Shown: positions 38,539 through 46,058 of the stretch, in pieces
How the letters are laid out: the number at the start of each line of letters is the position of its first letter
Position numbering within the stretch: the stretch's first letter is position 1
Assembly (NCBI GenBank): GCA_965207945.1
Contig: OZ242303.1
Span: forward strand, 1,054,001 to 1,118,000
From: JAAOII01 sp965207945
GTDB taxonomy: Bacteria > Pseudomonadota > Gammaproteobacteria > CBDBNL01 > JAAOII01
Length of the DNA: 64,000 nt
Direction of reading: 5' to 3'
Made by a program: the position numbers and the translations under genes
Notes under the pieces: generated by a model
What the model saw: only the letters and a program-made list of their open reading frames with translations
Databases searched by the model: none
Told to the model about the DNA's origin: nothing

Positions 38539-39759
38539 ATGAACACTAAGTCATCTCTCTCAAACTCTTACTGGATAATCATTATTGCAGCTTCGTTGTT
38601 AATTAGCTTAACCATGGGGCTCAGACAGACATTTGGCTTATATATGCCAAGTTTTACCGAAATTAATTCTGGCGGCAGAGAGTTTTTTGGTTTTGCTATT
38701 GCAGTACAAAATCTATTCTGGGGGCTATGCTCTCCACTTTTTGGTGGCATTGCAGACCGCTATGGCTGTGGCAGAGTTGCAATATGGGGCTCAATAATCT
38801 ATAGCTTAGGGCTATTAATCATGTTCTTAGCAACCCCATTTGGTTTATTTAGCGGGCAGATCTTGGTGGGGATTGGTTTGGCCGGAGCTGGATTCTCTGT
38901 TTCATTGGGCGCAATTGGCAAAAGTGTCCCGCTGCATAAAAGGTCAATGGCATTGGGAATCGGTTCCGCTGGAGGTTCTTTCGGACAGTTTGCTTTGGTC
39001 CCCATTAGCCAAGGACTTGCCACACAATTCGGCTGGTCACTTACTTTTGCAATTCTAGCAGGAATTGCCGCCGCCACCATGCTACCCGCTGCTTTTGCCA
39101 TCAAGCAGCGAGATATTATCACCGCACCCTCCTCCACAAAAAATAAGCCACCCCTTAAAAAAGTACTCATAACAGCGTTGACTAATTATGACTATATTCT
39201 TCTTACTGGCGGGTTTCTTGTATGCGGTCTCCAAGTAGTATTTGTTGCCACCCATCTGCCAGGTTATCTTGCGGACTATGATATTCCTCCGCACATAGCT
39301 GCCTGGTGCCTCTCTTTGATAGGTCTTTTTAATATAGTCGGCACATTATTTTGTGGTTGGGCGGGAGGTAGGTACAGCAAAAAGAATTCTCTGACTATTC
39401 TATACATTCTGCGCTCCATAGTAATGATTGTTTTTATATTATCCCCACCCACAGTATTTAGCGCTCTGGTGTTTAGCTCAGCTTTAGGTTTCCTGTGGCT
39501 AGGGACTGTCCCTTTAACTAGTGGCTTGGTAGCTCATTTTTTTGGCACCGCCTATATGTCCATGCTCTATGGTTTTGTCTTTTTCTCTCATCAGATTGGT
39601 TCTTTTTTAGGAGCTTGGTTGGGAGGTTTTTTCTATGACTTGACAGGCAGTTACGACTACATGTGGTGGCTTGCTATTATTATGGGTTTTGTAGCTGCGG
39701 CGTTGCATTTTCCTATTAAGGAAAGCCGTTACTCTAATAGCATGATTGGGCATAACTGA
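38539..39759 (+). CDS. MFS transporter, copy A
   Basis: The 406-residue, about 12-span major facilitator starts MNTKSSLSNSYW. The frame continues upstream to 38413, but both copies share the ATG at 38539/46128 and sequence before it diverges. Markers are TMGLRQTFGLYMPSF in the first span, the loop motif GGIADRYGCGRVA and ALGIGSAGGSFGQF. It resembles OFA/monocarboxylate-type MFS proteins. Substrate is unknown; position before ald in copy B hints at taurine, a C2 sulfonate or an organic acid. Here it leads only into a truncated ald. Confidence 0.85.
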   Translation: MNTKSSLSNSYWIIIIAASLLISLTMGLRQTFGLYMPSFTEINSGGREFFGFAIAVQNLFWGLCSPLFGGIADRYGCGRVAIWGSIIYSLGLLIMFLATPFGLFSGQILVGIGLAGAGFSVSLGAIGKSVPLHKRSMALGIGSAGGSFGQFALVPISQGLATQFGWSLTFAILAGIAAATMLPAAFAIKQRDIITAPSSTKNKPPLKKVLITALTNYDYILLTGGFLVCGLQVVFVATHLPGYLADYDIPPHIAAWCLSLIGLFNIVGTLFCGWAGGRYSKKNSLTILYILRSIVMIVFILSPPTVFSALVFSSALGFLWLGTVPLTSGLVAHFFGTAYMSMLYGFVFFSHQIGSFLGAWLGGFFYDLTGSYDYMWWLAIIMGFVAAALHFPIKESRYSNSMIGHN

Positions 39760-39902
39760 GCAAAATTGAGCAAAATTGTTATAAAAAAGCACTTAAAATA
39801 ATCTAATATTTTAATTAAAATATAATATAAATGTCCCCCATAATTGAAGTTATGATGACATATAATTTGATTAACTGATGCTTAACTAACACTTTAATAA
39901 TT

Positions 39903-40059
39903 ATGTTGATTGGAATACCCAAAGAAATGAAGAATCATGAATACAGAGTAGGATTATTACCCAGCTCCGTAGCCGAACTCACCAAGAATGGTCATAGCGT
40001 TATTGCTGAAACCAGTTGTGGAGTCGGAGCAGGATTCGCGGATGAGGACTATGTTAAAG
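39903..40059 (+). pseudogene. Truncated ald (first 52 codons) at a chimeric joint
   Basis: This segment is base-for-base the same as the start of intact ald (47492-47648). At 40059/40060 it switches to the interior of an SDR gene, in a different frame. The alanine dehydrogenase frame therefore ends within a few codons (TGA at 40063). A chimeric frame using an internal ATG at 39988 runs through the joint but is unlikely to make a functional protein. Confidence 0.9.
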
Positions 40060-40747
40060 GTTGAACTAGATATAGTTGTTCATTTAGCTTCTTTTATTAT
40101 TAGGCAACATAAAAGTCAAGACGTAGAGCAGCTTATTAATTCAAATATACTTTTCAGTAGTCAGTTACTTGAAGCAATGGTTCATAATAAGATTAAAAAA
40201 TTCATCAATACTGGAACAATCTGGCAATACGCCAATAACCAAACATATAATCCTCTCAACTTATACACTGCTAGAAAACAGGCATTTGAAGATATTGTTG
40301 ATTATTATGTCCAGCATCAAAATATAAATACCATAACTCTGCGTCTAAGTAATACTTACGGAATTGGAGATCCGCACCCTAGGATAATTAATCTTCTGCT
40401 AGATTTAGAAAAAAGCGGCAAGACTCTTGACATGACTACTGGCAAACAATTACTTTCATTTGTACATATTAATGACGTCATATCTGCTTACGACTGTGCA
40501 CTAAAAGAAATTAGCAAATCGTCAGAAAAGATAATCCATAGAAAGTATTCAGTAACCACTGAAAAAGCAATCTCACTGCAGGACTTGGTTAATTTATTCC
40601 AAAAAATAAGAGGGACAAGTATTAATATTAATTGGGGCAAACTCCCTCACAACGGATTGGGAATAATGGAAGAATTGTGGACATTACTCCCCTCCTCCCA
40701 ATTGGCAACCAGCAATTAGCCTAGAACAAGGCATTAAAGAGTTATAA
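40060..40747 (+). pseudogene. Decayed abequose/paratose-synthase-like SDR
   Basis: This is homologous to codons 66 onward of the gene at 34724. The Rossmann N-terminus is gone, replaced by the ald fragment. A frameshift near 40680 breaks the C-terminus: the expected end PAISLEQGIKEL is still readable in another frame up to a TAA at 40745. The catalytic Tyr/Lys (YTARK) survives, but without the NAD-binding motif the product cannot work. Confidence 0.88.
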
Positions 40748-40756
40748 TTAAACGAT

Positions 40757-41734
40757 ATGAGCAAAAATATATTTATCACAGGAGCAACAGGTTTTCTAGG
40801 CGGCTGGTTAACTGAACATTTTATAAACAAAGGATATAATGTGGAAGTAAGTATTAACTCTAGCCCATCCTCATCAAAAAACAAGTTATCTCAATATTAT
40901 ATAAAGAATTTAGGGGGAAGATGCACGGAAAGGCAAATAGACCTTACCAAACCTGATGACGTAGCAAAATGGATTAGCGATGGAAAACCTTCCGCTATTA
41001 TACATACAGCAGCTATAAGTGATATTACGGTATGCCATGAAAATCCAGTATTAGCATTTAATGCAAGCGCCGTATCCTCATTAAATATATTAGAGGCGAT
41101 ACGCCAACAAAATACCAATGTATTATTACTATCCCATACCACAGATAAAGTTTATAGCGGCAATCCCGTTCCGTTTAATGAAAATATGTCTATGACTCCT
41201 AAACATATTTATGAAATTGGCAAGGTAACACAAGAATACTTAAATGCTTGTTATGCAAATTATTATAAAATTAAGGTAATCACTATTCGTTGTGGTAATT
41301 ACTTTGGTGGTTATGATTTTAACTTCAATCGCATAATACCTTATGCTATTAGCCAGAATATAAAAGGAGAAGTCATTGAATTGCGTTCTGCTGGCAACTT
41401 TACCAGAGATTTTTTATACATTGAAGATGCAGTATTAGTAAACCAACTTCTTTTGGATAAATTTTTTACAGGAGACAACAACATCATTGGTGAAGCATTT
41501 AATTTTTCTTTAGAAACACAAATGACAGTACTTGAAATTATAGAATTAATTTCAAAACTGATGAACATCAAAAGTAGAATAAAAATAAATAACACAGCTA
41601 AAGCAGAAATACCGGATATGCGCCTCAGTTGTGATAAAGCAAAGACAACACTAAATTGGAAGGCCCGCTATGGCTTTGAGGATGGATTAATAAAAAGTAT
41701 AGACTTCTATAAACAATACTTTAAAAAAAACTAA
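40757..41734 (+). CDS. CDP-glucose 4,6-dehydratase-like SDR
   Basis: The 325-residue extended SDR has GATGFLGGW (8-16) for NAD, HTAAISD, the catalytic Thr-Asp-Lys context HTTDKVYSG and Tyr/Lys in IYEIGKVTQEYL. The IRCGNYFGGYDFNFNRIIPY segment resembles the AGNVIGGGDW-RLIP region of RfbG. With RfbF nearby, conversion of CDP-glucose to CDP-4-keto-6-deoxyglucose is the most economical reading. At 325 residues it is shorter than typical RfbG (about 360), so another 4,6-dehydratase or epimerase is possible. It is the only intact copy in the window; a remnant lies at 42875-42944. Confidence 0.7.
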   Translation: MSKNIFITGATGFLGGWLTEHFINKGYNVEVSINSSPSSSKNKLSQYYIKNLGGRCTERQIDLTKPDDVAKWISDGKPSAIIHTAAISDITVCHENPVLAFNASAVSSLNILEAIRQQNTNVLLLSHTTDKVYSGNPVPFNENMSMTPKHIYEIGKVTQEYLNACYANYYKIKVITIRCGNYFGGYDFNFNRIIPYAISQNIKGEVIELRSAGNFTRDFLYIEDAVLVNQLLLDKFFTGDNNIIGEAFNFSLETQMTVLEIIELISKLMNIKSRIKINNTAKAEIPDMRLSCDKAKTTLNWKARYGFEDGLIKSIDFYKQYFKKN

Positions 41735-41740
41735 TTTATG

Positions 41741-41866
41741 CGGTAAGCATAGCAAGAATCACTTGATTAAAATGAAACTTTATTAAATAATTGATATTAA
41801 CATCACATAAACCATCGCTATAAGTAAGGCAAAAAATTTTCTCATCTTGAAATTACTACTTTTGTT
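41741..41866 (-). pseudogene. rfbF remnant with internal deletion
   Basis: Bases 41741-41850 match the interior of rfbF (36970-37079) with scattered substitutions. They then jump to a degraded version of the rfbF start region (about 41851-41866), skipping roughly 330 bases. The initiator context is mutated. It marks a former rfbF copy downstream of the second glycosyltransferase. Confidence 0.8.
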
Positions 41867-42821
41867 TTGTGCTTCTTTTTGATAAAAGTATTAATCTAAA
41901 AATTTCATAAATATAGCGAGGACATTTTTCTTTTATAATTCCTCTCCACTCTTGTATAAATCTATCACTAACTCCAGAATATCCATAAAAGTCATTAATG
42001 GATGCTATTGATAAAATTAACTTACAGATTTCCATCGATTCCTTAGCAGTGAATCGATTAATCAGATGTGCCTCAGAAAAAGTAACAAGTGTTCTTTCTT
42101 TTATTTTTATGCCAAATTTATCAAGATGTGAAAGGATTATTGAACGATAGCCCGCTACTAGTTCTTCTCCTAGAATTTCAGTGGCCTGCTTATCATGTCT
42201 TCTCCAACCAAATAAAATATTGGGTAAAATAGCTAAGTTTGTAATAGCTGCAGCACTAACGAAAAACTGATAATCATCAGCCCCCCCCAAATGTGATGTC
42301 ATTCTTAATCCATGCAAGTCCACCAGTGAACGTCTGATTATAATAGATGACATGTGAAGCACTGACCCTGATAACAAAAATGACTTAATATCATGATCAT
42401 TACGTCTTACTATGTGATCGTGCTTTTCCCTCCCAAAGAGGTAACAACTAGAAGCCAATAAGCCGACATCTGGATAGCTATCTAAATATTCAACTTGTTT
42501 TGCTAACCTATCAGGTAAATATACATCATCGGAATGAGCAAAAGCCATATATTCACCTATAGCTTCCTCAATTAACTGTTGTTGAACAATACCAAAATTT
42601 TTGCATTGAACATTGCTAATAACTCTAATTCTTTTATCCTTTTTTGCATAGCTAGCAATCATATCGGCATATTTATAGGGAGAAGCGTTATCCATAATAA
42701 TAAACTCATAGTTTTTATATTCCTGAGTAAGGATGCTTTCAATTGCCTCTCCTGCATACTCAGCAGAATTATAATATACTGACATTAATACACTTACTTT
42801 AGGTTTGCTGCTTTGTTTCAT
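41856..42821 (-). CDS. Family 2 glycosyltransferase, second copy
   Basis: The 321-residue paralogue of the glycosyltransferase at 37431 shares VSVLMSVYY, NNASPYKYAD and the donor-metal site HSDDVYLPDRLAKQVEYLD (DD kept, preceding residues changed). The two have diverged well beyond the near-identical rfbF/SDR copies, so they probably use different donors or acceptors. Its last codons run into the rfbF remnant: the ancestral stop has changed to Lys and three residues (KQK) were gained. A poly-C run near 42284 (seven C) could permit slippage, but the frame is intact here. Confidence 0.8.
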   Translation of the reverse strand: MKQSSKPKVSVLMSVYYNSAEYAGEAIESILTQEYKNYEFIIMDNASPYKYADMIASYAKKDKRIRVISNVQCKNFGIVQQQLIEEAIGEYMAFAHSDDVYLPDRLAKQVEYLDSYPDVGLLASSCYLFGREKHDHIVRRNDHDIKSFLLSGSVLHMSSIIIRRSLVDLHGLRMTSHLGGADDYQFFVSAAAITNLAILPNILFGWRRHDKQATEILGEELVAGYRSIILSHLDKFGIKIKERTLVTFSEAHLINRFTAKESMEICKLILSIASINDFYGYSGVSDRFIQEWRGIIKEKCPRYIYEIFRLILLSKRSTKQK

Positions 42822-42874
42822 ATTGTTATTATACCTCTACATATGAATATTACAAATATCATCAGTTAAAATAC

Positions 42875-42944
42875 ATTTTTCTTTAGGAATATAAATGACA
42901 GTACTTGAAATTATAGAGTTCTATAAACAATATTTTTAAAAACT
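42875..42944 (+). pseudogene. Remnant of the 4,6-dehydratase-like gene
   Basis: About 45 bases match 41504-41547 of the intact gene (through ATGACAGTACTTGAAATTAT) and then join directly to its last ~27 bases. Roughly 155 bases in between are deleted. It shows that a second copy once lay immediately before SDR copy B. Confidence 0.8.
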
Positions 42945-42960
42945 AGCTTAACAAAATAGT

Positions 42961-43983
42961 TCATAGTTTCCAAAAGAAATTGCTATCCAGTTTTTGATTA
43001 TTTATTAAGTATTCCACACATTTCAATCTGGTGTGATATCGGGAATTAAAGGTATCTGCAGATAAATTAATCTCGCTAAATAAATCATACAGCTCCCTTA
43101 CCCCCTTTTCAATATCCCATATAAACTGGAAGTCATCAAGTATGCTTGCCAATTTATCACAAGAAACTTGATAGCTCTGATTATCTGGGTCTTTCGCCCC
43201 AAAGCTTATTTCGCATTCACTAAATACCGAACCTATTACATGAGCCACATCTTTAATTTGATAATTATGTTCCGACTTGCCAAGATTAAACACCTGATTA
43301 TGAATCTTATTACGTTCAATAGATAAAAGTTCAATAATAACTCTACAAAGGTCTTCAACATGAATAAAGGGACGCCATGGACTGCCGTCACTGGTTAGCT
43401 TTATTTCTTTGCTCGTCCAAGCCAAACCGCATAGGTTATTAATTGCCGTATCAAACCTTAACTGAGGCGATGCTCCATATACAGTGGCAGAACGGAGGAA
43501 TGTTGGGGAAAAATCATCATCCGCTAATTTATTTAATTCTTTTTCCACTAGTGCTTTACATTCCGCATAAACAGTTTGTGGACTAATCGGCGATAGCTCA
43601 TCAACTATTCCTTCTGCAATCCCATAAACACTACAAGAAGATATATAAATAAATCTTTTAATCCCGCTTGCTTTGGCTAACTTTGCCAGATGGCAAGCAC
43701 CTTCATGGTTTATCTTGTATGTAATCTGAGGAGCTAATTGCCCCAACGGGTCATTTGATAATTCGGCAAGATGCACAATAGCATCAAATCCCACTAATTC
43801 TTCTTTTTTAATATTACGGATATCTTGCTTAATATAATTGATGCTGGCAAGGTTTTCATTGTACAACCCTCCTCCTTCATAGAGACCGGTATCAAGACCT
43901 GTCACTTCATAGTCATTATTCAGCACCAGCGGAACTAGTACAGAACCAATATAGCCGCGATTGCCAGTAACCAACACTCTCAT
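42961..43983 (-). CDS. NAD-dependent epimerase/dehydratase (SDR), copy B
   Basis: The 340-residue duplicate of the SDR at 35618 is intact and has the same GNRGYIGS nucleotide motif and YAECK catalytic pair. Differences from copy A are confined mostly to the C-terminal third (VAHVIG, DPDNQSYQ, SILDDF, KCVEYLINNQ). It follows rfbF copy B by 12 bases. Keeping both copies open suggests either recent duplication or gene conversion. Confidence 0.78.
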   Translation of the reverse strand: MRVLVTGNRGYIGSVLVPLVLNNDYEVTGLDTGLYEGGGLYNENLASINYIKQDIRNIKKEELVGFDAIVHLAELSNDPLGQLAPQITYKINHEGACHLAKLAKASGIKRFIYISSCSVYGIAEGIVDELSPISPQTVYAECKALVEKELNKLADDDFSPTFLRSATVYGASPQLRFDTAINNLCGLAWTSKEIKLTSDGSPWRPFIHVEDLCRVIIELLSIERNKIHNQVFNLGKSEHNYQIKDVAHVIGSVFSECEISFGAKDPDNQSYQVSCDKLASILDDFQFIWDIEKGVRELYDLFSEINLSADTFNSRYHTRLKCVEYLINNQKLDSNFFWKL

Positions 43984-43995
43984 AATTTAATATTA

Positions 43996-44772
43996 TTATT
44001 TAAATACTTTCCAAGGGACATTGCCACTATTCCATATTTGGTTCAAATAATGCTTATCTCTTAAAGTGTCCATACACTGCCAAAATCCATTATGCCGATA
44101 AGCACTGAGTTCTCCATCCTGTGCTAGCTTAGCTAATGACTCTTTCTCCCATATAGTGGCATCATTATCAATATAGTTCAGCACTTTGGGTGATAGCACA
44201 AAGTATCCTCCATTTACATAATTCTTGCCCTCATCCGGTTTTTCTTTAAATTTAGTGATCTTATTGTCTTCCTTAATTTCTAACACACCAAATCTCTCTG
44301 GCGGAGAAATAGCGGTAAGTGTGGCAAGAGTGCCTTGATTAAAATGAAACTTTATTAAATCATTTATATTCACATCACATAAACCATCGCCATAAGTAAG
44401 GCAAAAAGCTTCTTCATCTTGAATATGTTGTTTAATTCTCTTAATTCTTCCTCCTGTCATAGAGTCCGCCCCCGTATCAATCAAAGATATTTGCCATGGC
44501 TCTGCTCTATCATAATGAAAAGTAACCTTTTCATCTTGAGTATTAATAGTGATATCACCAACCTTAGATTTATAGTTGAGAAAGTATTCCTTTATGATTT
44601 CACTTTTGTAACCCAAACAAATAATGAAATCGTTAATCCCATAATGTGAATAAATTTTCATAATATGCCAGAGTATAGGTCTATTGCCTATCTCAACTAT
44701 TGGTTTTGGAATAACCGATGTCTCTTCGCTTATACGCGTGCCGAACCCCCCTGCCAAAATTACTGCTTTCAT
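43996..44772 (-). CDS. rfbF: Glucose-1-phosphate cytidylyltransferase, copy B
   Basis: The 258-residue protein is identical to the one encoded at 36653-37429, with the same nucleotidyltransferase motifs. In this copy the upstream glycosyltransferase has been reduced to a 17-codon stub whose TGA overlaps the rfbF ATG. The gene may therefore depend on a promoter inherited from the deleted gene. Confidence 0.93.
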   Translation of the reverse strand: MKAVILAGGFGTRISEETSVIPKPIVEIGNRPILWHIMKIYSHYGINDFIICLGYKSEIIKEYFLNYKSKVGDITINTQDEKVTFHYDRAEPWQISLIDTGADSMTGGRIKRIKQHIQDEEAFCLTYGDGLCDVNINDLIKFHFNQGTLATLTAISPPERFGVLEIKEDNKITKFKEKPDEGKNYVNGGYFVLSPKVLNYIDNDATIWEKESLAKLAQDGELSAYRHNGFWQCMDTLRDKHYLNQIWNSGNVPWKVFK

Positions 44773-44773
44773 T

Positions 44774-44822
44774 TTAGGTTCTTCTTAAAAATATTCACAT
44801 TAGGATCCCTACCCTGTTTCAT
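44774..44822 (-). pseudogene. Glycosyltransferase remnant upstream of rfbF copy B
   Basis: This stub keeps the start (MKQ and following bases) and the last ~13 bases of the family 2 glycosyltransferase gene; about 900 bases between are deleted. The upstream flank to about 44876 still resembles the 5' flank of the gene at 41856. It reads as a 17-codon frame. Confidence 0.82.
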
Positions 44823-44880
44823 ATCATATTATACTTCACATATATAAGTATTACAAATATTAACAGTTACATCTCCCTTT

Positions 44881-45007
44881 CTTTGGCTCATCTTGCCAGA
44901 TGGCAAGCACCTTCATGGTTAATCTTATATGTAATCTGATGAGTCAATTACTCCAATGGATCATTTAATAATTCGGCAAGATGCACAATAGCATCAAACC
45001 TCACTAA
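44881..45007 (-). pseudogene. SDR gene fragment
   Basis: These 127 bases match the interior of the SDR gene (43671-43796), with about a dozen substitutions and stop codons. It is a leftover of at least a third SDR copy, between the stub and the methyltransferase gene. Confidence 0.82.
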
Positions 45008-45011
45008 GATA

Positions 45012-45905
45012 TTATTCATACCAGCACTTAGGTAAAATTATGTTTGCCCTGTTGGGCACATTTTTTCTATCTAGGTGATGCGGGAAATCAGTGGCTGATG
45101 TTTTTGTGCTTATCCTGTCTTTCCGTAAAAAAGTTATTTCCAAAAACTGAGGAAATGTATATCCATATCGTGAGATAACATGGCAATTATTGTTGGGGTG
45201 GATATGAACCACTTCAAAATATTTAACCAATTTTTCAAATGAAGAATAAATTTGTTTAAATCCTTTTGAAGTTATTCCCCTAAAAAGTAATCTATCCCAA
45301 AAGTGAAACTCTATAACTAATATTCTAAATTTACAGAGATTGTCAACACTTATATCATTAATTACTTCATATTCTCCCCCTTCAATATCCATCTGTAATA
45401 TAAACTCGCTTTTATTGGAACAATATTTATTTATCCAACTATCTATATTCATATACTCTGAATTATTTTGAGAACCCAGATATTTTTTATCAAAATGAAA
45501 TAACTTATGCTTCAAAGGTGGTTCTTCAACCGAATAATCTGCTAGAAAACATTTGATGCCTTGACTTGCTATAGAATATTCAAAATCCGCTACACCAGAA
45601 ACGCCTGGAGAAAAACAACCTGTGATCCCCTTGATATCATCTGGAATCAAGTATCCTCCATCTGCCTCGCCACCTATACGGATGAGATTATGATTAGTTT
45701 TAACTGGTCTCAACATTTTAACTAACTGCGATAATAAAACAAATCTTTTTGTTAATAATGGCTCCACAGGTTTCAATATCATAAATATGCATGCTAATGA
45801 AAACCAACGAAACCATTCAATGATCTTTATTGAAGACCAATAAAACCATCTAATTGCTTTTATCTTGACTTCCTTTAATTTATAGCGTAAAAATCTAATC
45901 CTCAT
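45012..45905 (-). CDS. FkbM-family methyltransferase-like protein, copy 1
   Basis: The 297-residue protein has the RIGGEADGGYLIPDD motif, ACFSPGVS-like TGCFSPGVSG, and ILQMDIEGGEYEVI, the acidic SAM-site strand seen in FkbM-type methyltransferases. It may methylate a sugar hydroxyl in the surface polysaccharide. The basic, aromatic N-terminus with a hydrophobic stretch (about 35-50) could anchor it to the membrane. A paralogue in the opposite orientation is at 53015, beyond the taurine genes. Confidence 0.7.
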   Translation of the reverse strand: MRIRFLRYKLKEVKIKAIRWFYWSSIKIIEWFRWFSLACIFMILKPVEPLLTKRFVLLSQLVKMLRPVKTNHNLIRIGGEADGGYLIPDDIKGITGCFSPGVSGVADFEYSIASQGIKCFLADYSVEEPPLKHKLFHFDKKYLGSQNNSEYMNIDSWINKYCSNKSEFILQMDIEGGEYEVINDISVDNLCKFRILVIEFHFWDRLLFRGITSKGFKQIYSSFEKLVKYFEVVHIHPNNNCHVISRYGYTFPQFLEITFLRKDRISTKTSATDFPHHLDRKNVPNRANIILPKCWYE

Positions 45906-46058
45906 AGCGTAGGCATTTTATAATATAAATACATTATATTTTGATTGGAACAATATTTATAAGTACTATACCAAAATAATATTATAAATAGTCAAGTAAT
46001 CTCCACAGGACTATGCTTGCCTATTAGAGAGATGACTTTGAATATTGCACAAACTCAG

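Larger units (their letters stand above)
38465..40059. repeat. MFS-ald' duplicated block, copy A
   Basis: This is nearly identical to 46059-47648. From the MFS start to the breakpoint the offset is a constant 7589 bases with no indel; only a handful of substitutions were seen, plus a short length change before the MFS start. The copy stops abruptly after codon 52 of ald. Confidence 0.95.
42948..44786. repeat. Duplicated SDR-rfbF block, copy B
   Basis: This block is the partner of 35605-37443 at an offset of 7343 bases. Nearly all differences lie in the SDR 3' third; rfbF appears unchanged. It ends where the glycosyltransferase gene has been deleted. Confidence 0.93.

Noticed and set aside
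39988..40719. A 243-codon open frame across the ald/reductase joint
   Set aside because: Its first ~24 codons are ald read in the wrong frame, the NAD-binding motif is missing and the 3' end is frameshifted. It is best treated as a pseudogene.
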